From Fibrobacter sp. (GTDB taxonomy: Bacteria > Fibrobacterota > Fibrobacteria > Fibrobacterales > Fibrobacteraceae): DNA of 28,604 nucleotides. The stretch covers positions 1 through 28,604 of the forward strand of contig JAFWRL010000232.1 in assembly GCA_017520105.1 (NCBI GenBank), in the 5' to 3' direction. Numbering within the stretch: the stretch's first letter is position 1; each line of letters opens with the position of its first letter. Shown here piece by piece: positions 7,800-15,036 of this stretch. Under the pieces are notes generated by a model that worked only from the letters and a program-made list of their open reading frames with translations, did not search any database and was not told the origin of the DNA. The translations under genes and the position numbers were made by a program.

Positions 7800-8411
7800 T
7801 TATTTAGGGCTCCCGATAATTTCACTCAATGAAGCGTCCCTCCCCCAAAACGTCCTATAATTTTCCCTCTGCGCCATCATTTTTAGCTTCATTTTTTCAA
7901 ATGCCTCATTTCGGCGAGCAATGATATTCACCTTAGAAAGTCCAATCAGTCGGCTCAAGTCGCGAATGCCGATGTCACCCACCACCGAAAGTTCCACAAT
8001 CATCCTCTCAAGCGGATTCAGTTCGTCCAGCAGTAGCGAGAATTCGTTCATGAGCGCTTCTGGGCTTATCTTTTCGTCGGGAACCACGAACTTCACTGTT
8101 TCCATGCCGTCATAGTCACATACGTGTTCATGCAGGCTCGATAGCGGCACCATCCTGTCCATCTTTTTTCGGTAGATGCTATAATGGCAGTTCAGCAACA
8201 CCGTCTGAAACCAAGCGTATAAACCCTTCTTGTTGTTCAGTTCCTTCGCTTTTTTACAAAAACGGAGCGCAACCTCCTGAAACAGGTCTTCCGCATCCTC
8301 CTTTGACGCACACTTCTGCAGGCACAATTTGTATATTCTGTAGGAATATTTTTTCCAAACAGAACCAACCCAACTAGGGGGACGGTCACAAAGGAAATCC
8401 GTATATGACAT
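7800..8411 (-). CDS. ECF-type RNA polymerase sigma factor
   Basis: A 203-residue group 4 sigma factor. Region 2 spans about residues 22-85 (SKEDAEDLFQEVALRFCKKA is the core-binding helix; GLYAWFQTVLLNCHYSIYRKK is the -10 recognition part). Region 4 spans about 125-180 (LNPLERMIVELSVVG, then IRDLSRLIGLSKVNIIARRNEAFEKMK as the helix-turn-helix). A tail of about 20 residues follows. It reads outward from the DsbD-type gene across a 47-base gap and leads into the PorZ-like gene. No anti-sigma factor is adjacent, so control is unknown. By analogy with SigP, which drives por genes in Porphyromonas, it might control secretion genes; that is inference. Confidence 0.88.
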   Translation of the reverse strand: MSYTDFLCDRPPSWVGSVWKKYSYRIYKLCLQKCASKEDAEDLFQEVALRFCKKAKELNNKKGLYAWFQTVLLNCHYSIYRKKMDRMVPLSSLHEHVCDYDGMETVKFVVPDEKISPEALMNEFSLLLDELNPLERMIVELSVVGDIGIRDLSRLIGLSKVNIIARRNEAFEKMKLKMMAQRENYRTFWGRDASLSEIIGSPK

Positions 8412-8458
8412 TTTTTTTGTTTCCAGTATTTTCTACTTCCTATAACGAGCTTTAATTT
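8412..8458. promoter_or_regulatory. Divergent promoter region of sigma factor and DsbD-type genes
   Basis: Both genes must be started from only 47 bases. On the plus strand TTGTTT and TATAAC are separated by 18 bases, a passable -35/-10 pair with TATAAC about 10 bases before the ATG. On the minus strand no good pair was seen. No Shine-Dalgarno precedes ATG 8459. Assignment is tentative. Confidence 0.3.
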
Positions 8459-10345
8459 ATGAAAATTTTAAATAAATTTATAGATTTTGCAAATTTTGCA
8501 AACAACCGTTTGCAAAAAGCTTCATTTTGCATTTTATGGTTTGCAGCGGTAGCCTTTTCGCAAGAGTTCAACATGAACAACATGCCCCCTCCCGAAGTAG
8601 GCATGCAGTATTCCGTAGGCACCTTGCAAAAGGGTTCAAATGTTATCGTTGACATTGTCATTCCAGACAATTGGCACGTGAACGCCAATGTCGCCGCCGA
8701 CGAATTTCTGAAGCCTTCCTCCATCGAGATTTCTGCAAATGGCGTCCACTTTGGAGAGCCCAAGTGGCCAGAGCCCATCAAGGAATACAGCGAGGCACTT
8801 GACCTCGAAAACCTTGTTTTCAGGGGACATTTCCAAGTCACGCTCCCCGTCGAAGGTGTCGATGCCGATTACGACAGTCTGACGACACAGGCGACGTTCC
8901 ACTACCAGGCTTGCGACAATTCCATTTGCCTCGCGCCTTCGCAAGTCACGTTCGGCTTGGGAGCCCTCGGCTTCAACAAAAAAAGTTCCATGCAGCCGGG
9001 AATAAAAAAAAACGATAATGAAACCGGTTCGAGCGAAGACGTTCCGCTAAACGGCCCCGTCAATGATTCGCCTATGGAAGGCGGACTCGCCGGCACATTG
9101 GTTCTACTTTTGTCTGCTCTGCTCGGTGGGTTAATTTTGAACCTCATGCCATGCGTTTTGCCTGTACTCTCGCTCAAGCTGTTTAGCCTCATCAAGCAGG
9201 CTGGCGAAAGCCGCGGACGTCTGCTTGCACTGGGAACATCGACAACGGTTGGCATCCTCGCCAGTTTCTGGCTCTTGGCCGCCATCGTCGCCGCGGTCAA
9301 GGCGGGCGGCGGAAACGCCGGTTGGGGCATGCAGTTCCAAAGTGCGGGATTCATCGCGTTCATGGTCGTCATCCTGAGCGCCTTTGCCATGAGCTTTTTC
9401 GGAGTCTTTGAAATCTGGCTTCCCGGAAGCGCCACCACCAAGATGGACAGCGCCGGACGCAAGCAGGGACTCGTTGGTGCATTTTTCACGGGAGCGCTCC
9501 TGGTACTCCTCAGTACACCCTGCTCTGCACCGTTCCTCGGCACCGCCATGGGTTTTGCCTTTACCGCCTCGACACCAGTACTCTTCTTGTTCTTTACCGC
9601 AGCAGGCGTAGGACTTGCGCTCCCCTACATGCTCGTGAGCGCATTCCCAAGCGTCCTGAAAGTTTTCCCGAAACCGGGCGCCTGGATGGTGACGCTCCAG
9701 AAGGTCATGGGCATTCTGCTTCTCGGCACAGTCGCATGGCTTTTGTGGGTCGTGCGCGAACAGGCCGGCAACTACGGAGTCGCCATTTTCGCAGTCGTTG
9801 CGTTCCTGAGCATCATTTTCAGTTTCGCCATCGGAAAAATCGCCCCGCCAGGAGTTGCGTTTATCCGTGAAGTTGCGGCCGTCGTTGGTTCTATCGTTTT
9901 ACTCGCTGCATTCTGGTTTGCATTCGCGTCTCCAAAATACGAAGCCGAAGTCGATGCCATCTTCGAAGCAAAAGCAACACAATTAATCACAGAAGACGGT
10001 TGGTTCCGCTATACACCAGAACTTATCGATAACCTCGCCAAGTCCGGGCACACCGTGTTTATCGACGTGACTGCAGACTGGTGCCTTACCTGCAAGGCGA
10101 ACGAAACGGCCATTTTGAACCGTGAAGATTTCCGCCGCGCCATGGACAGTCTGAAAGTCGCACGAGTCAAGGCCGACTGGACCCGCGAAACACCCGAAGT
10201 CACCGCGCTCCTCAAGAGCATGGGCAAGTCGGGAGTTCCCGCCTACGCCATCTACCCTGCAGGGGATGCTTCAAAACAAATTGTGCTGCCCGAACTGCTC
10301 ACGACAAATGCGATCGTGGAAAAGATCGTTGGCAGTAGGAAGTGA
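8459..10345 (+). CDS. dsbD: DsbD-type thiol:disulfide interchange protein
   Basis: Carries electrons from cytoplasmic thioredoxin across the inner membrane to periplasmic thiol proteins. The 628 residues have the full three-part DsbD order. A signal sequence (core ASFCILWFAAVAFS, residues 21-34) leads to an N-terminal alpha domain with its Cys pair in YQACDNSICL (Cys152, Cys157). The membrane domain from about 210 to 490 has about eight segments and the redox Cys in NLMPCVLP (Cys232) and STPCSAP (Cys355). A C-terminal thioredoxin-like domain carries ADWCLTCKANE (Cys542, Cys545). The in-frame TTG at 8510 would give a shorter, more usual signal peptide (LQKASF...); the ATG is followed by a 10-base inverted repeat. 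Converges on the GT4 gene with a shared terminator. The related ScsB is possible. Confidence 0.92.
   Translation: MKILNKFIDFANFANNRLQKASFCILWFAAVAFSQEFNMNNMPPPEVGMQYSVGTLQKGSNVIVDIVIPDNWHVNANVAADEFLKPSSIEISANGVHFGEPKWPEPIKEYSEALDLENLVFRGHFQVTLPVEGVDADYDSLTTQATFHYQACDNSICLAPSQVTFGLGALGFNKKSSMQPGIKKNDNETGSSEDVPLNGPVNDSPMEGGLAGTLVLLLSALLGGLILNLMPCVLPVLSLKLFSLIKQAGESRGRLLALGTSTTVGILASFWLLAAIVAAVKAGGGNAGWGMQFQSAGFIAFMVVILSAFAMSFFGVFEIWLPGSATTKMDSAGRKQGLVGAFFTGALLVLLSTPCSAPFLGTAMGFAFTASTPVLFLFFTAAGVGLALPYMLVSAFPSVLKVFPKPGAWMVTLQKVMGILLLGTVAWLLWVVREQAGNYGVAIFAVVAFLSIIFSFAIGKIAPPGVAFIREVAAVVGSIVLLAAFWFAFASPKYEAEVDAIFEAKATQLITEDGWFRYTPELIDNLAKSGHTVFIDVTADWCLTCKANETAILNREDFRRAMDSLKVARVKADWTRETPEVTALLKSMGKSGVPAYAIYPAGDASKQIVLPELLTTNAIVEKIVGSRK
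8494..8517. promoter_or_regulatory. Perfect 10-base inverted repeat at the start of the DsbD-type gene
   Basis: TTTTGCAAAC (8494-8503), spacer AACC, GTTTGCAAAA (8508-8517). It lies within the first 20 codons, or in the leader if translation starts at TTG 8510. It could be an operator for a dimeric regulator or an mRNA hairpin that controls access to the start. A further TTTTGCAAA-like word immediately precedes it. Confidence 0.6.
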
Positions 10346-10359
10346 ATGCTCTGCACTCC

Positions 10360-10462
10360 GTCATCCTGAGCAACGCGAAGACAACTCAGAAGGCGAGTGT
10401 TGCGTCCATGCTTGCATGGGCATAACCGAGCCAAGGAGTTGGGGCTTTAGCCCCATCCAGTG
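10360..10462. repeat. Repeat-rich spacer after dsbD: GTCATCCTGA word and two small hairpins
   Basis: GTCATCCTGA at 10360-10369 opens a degenerate copy of the dispersed repeat. CCATGC, TT, GCATGG (10406-10419) and GGGGC, TTTA, GCCCC (10441-10454) are hairpins, and CATCCAGTGAAG (from 10454) resembles the usual closing word. No gene is seen here. Confidence 0.55.
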
Positions 10463-10475
10463 AAGTTTTCGTTGA

Positions 10476-10610
10476 CATTGTCATCCTGACCCTGTAAGGG
10501 GAAGGATCCAGTGATGTCTTGACGCAAAAAAGGTGGCTTTGAGCCACCTTTTGATTTTTTGAAAAGTATTAGGTTGAAAGAGATGGCGGATCGGGTCCGC
10601 CATGACAATG
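10476..10610. repeat. 135-base MITE-like element between convergent genes
   Basis: CATTGTCAT (10476-10484) and ATGACAATG (10602-10610) are perfect 9-base terminal inverted repeats. Inside are GTCATCCTGA (10480-10489), hairpin CCCT/GTA/AGGG (10490-10500), AAGGATCCAGT (10502-10512), a strong terminator (10528-10552) and hairpin ATGGCGGA/TCGGG/TCCGCCAT (10583-10603). The right end touches the stop codon of the GT4 gene. Confidence 0.7.
10528..10552. terminator. Bidirectional intrinsic terminator between dsbD and the GT4 gene
   Basis: AAAAGGTGGCT, loop TTG, AGCCACCTTTT is a perfect 11-base-pair stem. TTTTGATTTTTT follows on the plus strand and a T run on the minus strand, so it can stop both converging genes. 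Confidence 0.9.
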
Positions 10611-11843
10611 TTAAACACGCTTTCCTTCGCGCTTGTAGCGTTCGATGCATTCGGCGTAGAAGTCAAAAGTCTGCTTCGCGATGGTTTTCCAGCTGAACAC
10701 GTCAATGGCGCGCTTGCGGCTGACTTCGCCCATCTTTTTCGCGAGTTCCGGGTTTTCGAGAATCTTGTTAAGTTTGTTTGCAAAGTCCGTTTGGAAGGCC
10801 TTCGGGTCAGCCGGTTCAAAGTTCGTCGCGGACACGGCTTTGAGCGGCACGAGGTAACCCGTTTCGCCATCGACGATGATTTCCGGGATGCCGCCGACAG
10901 CGCTGCCCACAACCGGCGTGCCACAGCTCATGGCTTCGAGATTGATGATGCCGAACGGTTCATAAAGCGAAGGCGTCGCGAACACGGTCGCATGGCTGTA
11001 GAGCACGCGCAGTTCCGTATGCGGCACGGCATCCTGAATCCAGACAACGCCATCACGCGTCGCTTGAACCTTTTCAATCAAATGCTTGCATTCGTCCGCA
11101 AGTTCCTGCGTATCAGGCGCCCCGGCACAAAGCACGACCTGGGCGTTCTTGTCAATTTGCGGAATCGCCTGGATCAGCTGGCTAATGCCCTTCTGGCGCG
11201 TAATGCGACCCACGAAAAGCACATATGGGCGCTTCGGATCCACGCCCCACTTCTTCAAAATTTCTTCGTCGAACGTCGGCTTGTAAAAATCCGGATCGAT
11301 GCCATTGTAGATAACCTTCACGCGGTCTTCCGGCACTCCGTACAACTTCATCACGTCACGTTTCATGCCCTCGCTCACGGCAATCACGCCGTCGGCAGCC
11401 TCGTAAGCGGTACGTTCAATCCAGCAGCTCATGTTATAGCCGCCATCGCCGAGCTGTTCCGCTTTCCACGGACGGTGCGGTTCCAAGGAATGTGTCGTGA
11501 GAATCAGCGGGCACTGCAACAAACGGCTCGCCACCACGCCACCGAAATGTCTATACCACGTATGGCAATGAATCACGTCGATATCCTTAAGCGAAGACAT
11601 CCACTGGAGATTAATGTCCAGCGGCTTCAGGATTTTCTTGAAGCGTTCGTCAGCCGGATTGCTATCCAGCTTCTGGCTAAAGCCAATCGCACGGATGTTG
11701 TCGGCATCATCGTTCTGCGGGCCAAAGCAGCGCGCTTCGATGTGACAGAGCTTGGAAAGTTCCTGGCTGAGAAATTTGACGTGGATTCCTGCACCGCCGT
11801 AGATTTCTGGCGGAAACTCGTTAGTAAGAATAGTAGCGTTCAT
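10611..11843 (-). CDS. GT4 glycogen synthase-like glycosyltransferase
   Basis: A 410-residue retaining transferase of the GT-B fold, cytoplasmic, most like the short actinobacterial-type glycogen (GlgM/GlgA-like) synthases that use ADP-glucose or UDP-glucose to extend alpha-1,4-glucan or make maltose phosphate. The N-terminal domain has FPPEIYGGAGIHVKFL (10-25, with GGAG for the donor) and HCHTWY (92-97). The C-terminal domain has VLFVGRITRQKG (208-219) with the Arg/Lys phosphate ligands, PSLYEPFGIINLEA (291-304) carrying the E-x7-E motif, and SAVGGIPEI. Length is about 70 residues below classical GlgA. Upstream, CTAACCACTG words reach within 6 bases of the ATG and there is no Shine-Dalgarno. 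Glycogen role is inferred from family. Confidence 0.85.
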   Translation of the reverse strand: MNATILTNEFPPEIYGGAGIHVKFLSQELSKLCHIEARCFGPQNDDADNIRAIGFSQKLDSNPADERFKKILKPLDINLQWMSSLKDIDVIHCHTWYRHFGGVVASRLLQCPLILTTHSLEPHRPWKAEQLGDGGYNMSCWIERTAYEAADGVIAVSEGMKRDVMKLYGVPEDRVKVIYNGIDPDFYKPTFDEEILKKWGVDPKRPYVLFVGRITRQKGISQLIQAIPQIDKNAQVVLCAGAPDTQELADECKHLIEKVQATRDGVVWIQDAVPHTELRVLYSHATVFATPSLYEPFGIINLEAMSCGTPVVGSAVGGIPEIIVDGETGYLVPLKAVSATNFEPADPKAFQTDFANKLNKILENPELAKKMGEVSRKRAIDVFSWKTIAKQTFDFYAECIERYKREGKRV

Positions 11844-11848
11844 TATTC

Positions 11849-11878
11849 AGTAAACAGTGGTTAGGGGACAGTGGTTAG
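11849..11878. repeat. Tandem ACAGTGGTTAG words upstream of the GT4 gene
   Basis: ACAGTGGTTAG occurs at 11854-11864 and 11868-11878, preceded by AGTAA. The same string AGTAAACAGTGGTT appears after folD (24526-24539). The array begins 5 bases before the start codon at 11843. The remaining stretch to 12073 is AT-rich and shows no gene or clear signal. Confidence 0.65.
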
Positions 11879-12073
11879 AAAATTGTCCGCAAACTGTTTC
11901 CGGGAACAATAATAAAAATTTACACAACGAAATTCAATAGTTCCTCCATGGCAAACTATCGATTTGTCTCTTTCGTCACTTTACAAATTCTTGCGCTTTT
12001 TCAATTTAAGATAGAAACATACATATTTAATGGTTTTCTCTTTAAATTAAGAGAATTATTTTGAATAGGAACA

Positions 12074-12106
12074 AAAAAAGAACCCGTAAACAACGGATTC
12101 TTTTTT
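12074..12106 (-). terminator. Terminator after the 49-codon gene
   Basis: A 14-base arm (12074-12087) pairs with 12093-12106 apart from one G-U wobble, loop of 5 bases. In minus-strand reading it ends GGGTTCTTTTTTT. It lies 16 bases past the small gene's stop, so that gene and the one before it form one transcript. Confidence 0.87.
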
Positions 12107-12122
12107 AGTATTAGTTTTTTTC

Positions 12123-12272
12123 TTAATCGCCGAAGAAATATCCCTTTCCAGTCGGAGTTTCATCCAGCGTAGAGCATTCTACACCATCACTGCCGCACAA
12201 AAGAATCAATTCTTGTTTAATATTAACGATTTGCATGGCAGGAACCTGATACAATTTCTTTTCGGAATCCAT
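12123..12272 (-). CDS. 49-residue orphan peptide in operon with the InlB-repeat protein
   Basis: A short open frame of 49 codons. Support for it being real: TAAGGAGTG, a near-ideal Shine-Dalgarno that overlaps the stop codon of the upstream gene, sits 5 bases before ATG 12272; the gap to that gene is only 11 bases; and a clean terminator follows the TAA. The peptide begins MDSEKKLYQVPAMQIV, continues with a hydrophobic patch ELILLCGSDG (21-30) containing Cys26, has a second Cys at 33, and ends in the Gly/aromatic tail TGKGYFFGD. There is no signal peptide. The layout (charged start, YxxP, then a short LLxxS-like patch and a small-residue tail) recalls small unannotated proteins common in gut Bacteroidetes and could be a leader plus core, but no modifying enzyme is adjacent. 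Function unknown. Confidence 0.8.
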   Translation of the reverse strand: MDSEKKLYQVPAMQIVNIKQELILLCGSDGVECSTLDETPTGKGYFFGD

Positions 12273-12283
12273 ATTAACACTCC

Positions 12284-14860
12284 TTACTTGACAATGACCT
12301 TTTTACCATTATGATAGTAGGCACCCTTTGTTGTAGGCTTGCCCTTGAGCAACTTGCCTGTCACGTCAAACCAACGATCAATCTTGAGTTCGCCGGTAAC
12401 AGTGTTGATTTTACCAACAGCTAAGGTCTTATCCTCTTCGCTCACGATTTCGACACCAATTTCGTCGGGCAGATTCGCCACCACTGCAGGTTCATACTTT
12501 GCGCCATCCAACGCCGAACGAATCGCCTGCGGAGCAGCCTCATACACAAGATACCCACGCATCGGCGGCATCGAGTTTTCGTCACCAATCTTCTGGAATT
12601 TACCGGCTATGCCGTCACTACCATCCTTCGATGCGACAAACCCATAAGCACGACCTAGTTCATCATCGCCCTCATGCCAATTCCTTAAGCTATAAATGCT
12701 CTTGAACTGCCAATTGCCAAATTCAACCGCGGTTTCTTCGGTCTTGATGGAGAACTTCGTTCCGGCAGGCACATCAAACGTAAGTTTGTCCTTAATCGGA
12801 ACATAAACATACGGCGTATTGGCCTCAAGCTGAGTGCTGACAAACATCAGGCGAACAGACAAATTATTGCCGGAACCGCCCACTCCTATGAACTTACAGA
12901 AAATACCTCCATTCACATAAGCCATGTCAACCGAGAACGGTAACACGATTGTCGTTGTGACGCCCCTCGTGAATTTTTGTACAAATTCAACAGCATCAAC
13001 ATCAATGGCATTAGGAACATTCGTAAACGCAGTAGACTTTCTGTCAATGTAGGCAACTGAATGATCCAAAGCCACTTGAATGGCGCCATAATCTTCTATA
13101 AAATCAGCCTCAACAGAAGCATCAATTTCAGCCACCGTAAACGTATAGATTCCATCAACAGGGTCAATCACTTTACCATTGTATGTCAATTCACTTGTTA
13201 TAGCATAACCAGACTTTACACGAATTGTAGCTTTAGACCCCTTGATAAAGAATTTATCTTCAGCAACATCGCCTGTTACAATTTCCATCGCTTCCGGCAG
13301 ATTCACCTCGACACGATTATATTCCCACAAAGCCTTGATTGTCATATCCTGAGACGGCATGGTCGTCGGGATTTGCTTATCCCAACCAAGGAACGTATAA
13401 TCTTTCTTTGTCGGATTCTTCGGTGCCGTAACCGCAGAGCCCTGTACGCCCGAAATACTAGCGATACTCGAGCCCCCATCCGTATCAAATGTGATGGTAT
13501 ATAATTTATCCCAATAAGCATTCACAATTGTTATTCCACGAGAAATTTTTGAAGGAATCGATGGATACCACGTCCTAAAAACATATCCTTCTCTAGTCGG
13601 ATCCGCAGGAGCCGTCACTGCATCACCAATGTCACCTTCAACAGCGGCTACTGGAGTTCCTCCATTCGTGTTAAAAACAATCTTCGACTTATTCACAATC
13701 ACATCAATCGAAGGCGTCAGAGTCCTACTTTCGCAATTGTATGATTCTGGAACAACGATTTTATTAATTTTATACGAACCCGCACTTAAATTTGTTCCAA
13801 CAGTACCCAAAAAAGAACGGCCATTATCCATAAAAAATTTTGCATCTCCCGAATTACATTTATCATCCCAATCTAATTTGACGAGGTCACCACCAAACAA
13901 TTCTTCTGTTCCCAATTGATTCTTTAACGTATAAGAATAATAATAGCGATAGTCATCAGCAGGCATCTTATGGATAATTGCCACGCCCTCATCAGAAATT
14001 AAATCAGCTTTCAGACGGCTGTTACTTTCTAATTTATAATAGACCTGATAAGTTCCAGCATTAATCCCAGTTGGCGACCACACACGCCATTCCCCATTTT
14101 TCTTTTTATAATACGCTGACGCTTCATATGTATCATATTCGCCTAACTTAATCAAATCCTGGGCAAAACCCGTATATGTCAAATAATAATCGCTACTCGA
14201 ACTAGATGCGTTATACAAGTGAGGTCTTGTTGTGAAAGAAACCCTGGGAATTGCTTCTCTTTTTACCATTAAGTAAACTTTCGGCTTCGAGGAATTAGTT
14301 GATCCAAGATTCAAATCCATATTACTTACAGCTTCAAATCCCGAATTACCACTTGCATTTTTACTAGAGGTCACCTTTACAGCTGTTATAGTTTTGCCAT
14401 CAATATCATCCATCGTATAATAAATGTGCAAATGATGGTTAGACCATTTATTGTTACTGATATCGATACCATATTGAACAGTACCACTTTCATTATATAT
14501 AGTCAGCCTATGGTAACGAAAGCCCAATGTATCTATAAAGTCTTCTGAATAAGTACTCGTCCCGAGGTCTCGGACAATGATATTCGTAATAGGAGCATTA
14601 AAAGCATCGCCAGTGAACCTTTTCACTGAATCAGTCTTAGTGTAACCCATATAAAGATACTTGCCTATCTTGGCATCTTCCTGCAAATCAGCAGGATCAT
14701 CCCCTTTTTTCACGACAGTATAACCACTCGATATTTTTTTATAGGCATTTTCCCCGCCCATTCTCAATTCAAGATTGTTAACATATTTCTGTGCCCACGA
14801 CGCAGAAGAAAGGAGAACGACGCAAAGCGCATTCCAAAAGATTTTTATTCCATTTTTCAT
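12284..14860 (-). CDS. Large secreted protein with InlB-type repeats and C-terminal sorting motif
   Basis: 858 residues, starting at ATG 14860 behind GAGGTGA. A signal peptide (MKNGIKIFWNALCVVLLSSASWA) shows export. The first 380 residues are Tyr/Ser-rich beta-type sequence of no recognised family. Two Listeria-Bacteroides (InlB B) repeats follow at about 390-450 and 455-515: each runs FNTNGG or FDTDGG, then VTAPxxPT, then W and a closing NAYW or KALW. A beta-rich region follows, and the tail RWFDVTGKLLKGK then KGAYYHNGKKVIVK is the Fibrobacter form of a type IX secretion sorting motif. Probably a surface or released adhesin-like protein; the ligand is unknown. It is first in a two-gene unit with the 49-residue peptide. 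Export is sure; the secretion route is inferred. Confidence 0.82.
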   Translation of the reverse strand: MKNGIKIFWNALCVVLLSSASWAQKYVNNLELRMGGENAYKKISSGYTVVKKGDDPADLQEDAKIGKYLYMGYTKTDSVKRFTGDAFNAPITNIIVRDLGTSTYSEDFIDTLGFRYHRLTIYNESGTVQYGIDISNNKWSNHHLHIYYTMDDIDGKTITAVKVTSSKNASGNSGFEAVSNMDLNLGSTNSSKPKVYLMVKREAIPRVSFTTRPHLYNASSSSSDYYLTYTGFAQDLIKLGEYDTYEASAYYKKKNGEWRVWSPTGINAGTYQVYYKLESNSRLKADLISDEGVAIIHKMPADDYRYYYSYTLKNQLGTEELFGGDLVKLDWDDKCNSGDAKFFMDNGRSFLGTVGTNLSAGSYKINKIVVPESYNCESRTLTPSIDVIVNKSKIVFNTNGGTPVAAVEGDIGDAVTAPADPTREGYVFRTWYPSIPSKISRGITIVNAYWDKLYTITFDTDGGSSIASISGVQGSAVTAPKNPTKKDYTFLGWDKQIPTTMPSQDMTIKALWEYNRVEVNLPEAMEIVTGDVAEDKFFIKGSKATIRVKSGYAITSELTYNGKVIDPVDGIYTFTVAEIDASVEADFIEDYGAIQVALDHSVAYIDRKSTAFTNVPNAIDVDAVEFVQKFTRGVTTTIVLPFSVDMAYVNGGIFCKFIGVGGSGNNLSVRLMFVSTQLEANTPYVYVPIKDKLTFDVPAGTKFSIKTEETAVEFGNWQFKSIYSLRNWHEGDDELGRAYGFVASKDGSDGIAGKFQKIGDENSMPPMRGYLVYEAAPQAIRSALDGAKYEPAVVANLPDEIGVEIVSEEDKTLAVGKINTVTGELKIDRWFDVTGKLLKGKPTTKGAYYHNGKKVIVK

Positions 14861-14904
14861 GATTCACCTCAAACTAAAAGGCAAAATCGCCTTTGTTAAA
14901 CACG

Positions 14905-14919
14905 GCCTAAATATAGCAT
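14905..14919 (-). promoter_or_regulatory. Candidate promoter of the InlB-repeat gene
   Basis: In minus-strand reading ATGCTATATTTAGGC, which nearly equals ATGCTATCTTTACGC before the 83-residue gene (23225). The core TATATTTA fits the FCB-group -7 element TAnnTTTG with A at the last base. It lies about 48 bases before the ATG. Confidence 0.45.
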
Positions 14920-14974
14920 TTTTCTTACATTATTGAGTTTTTTCTTTCACAATTTATTTTGCATCAAAAAAAAA

Positions 14975-14999
14975 CGCCACGACCCTAAAGGTCGAGGCG
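14975..14999 (-). terminator. Terminator of alpha/beta-hydrolase A
   Basis: CGCCTCGACC pairs with GGTCGTGGCG (minus-strand reading) with one mismatch, followed by nine T. Its sequence is homologous to the terminators after hydrolases B and C. Confidence 0.85.
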
Positions 15000-15036
15000 C
15001 TTGGTGTTTGGAGTGTTTAAATGAAAAAAACAGATT

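Noticed and set aside
10602..11864. A 420-codon open frame on the plus strand opposite the GT4 gene
   Set aside because: It is an antisense shadow of a clear glycosyltransferase; the translation is Arg/His-rich and unlike a folded protein.
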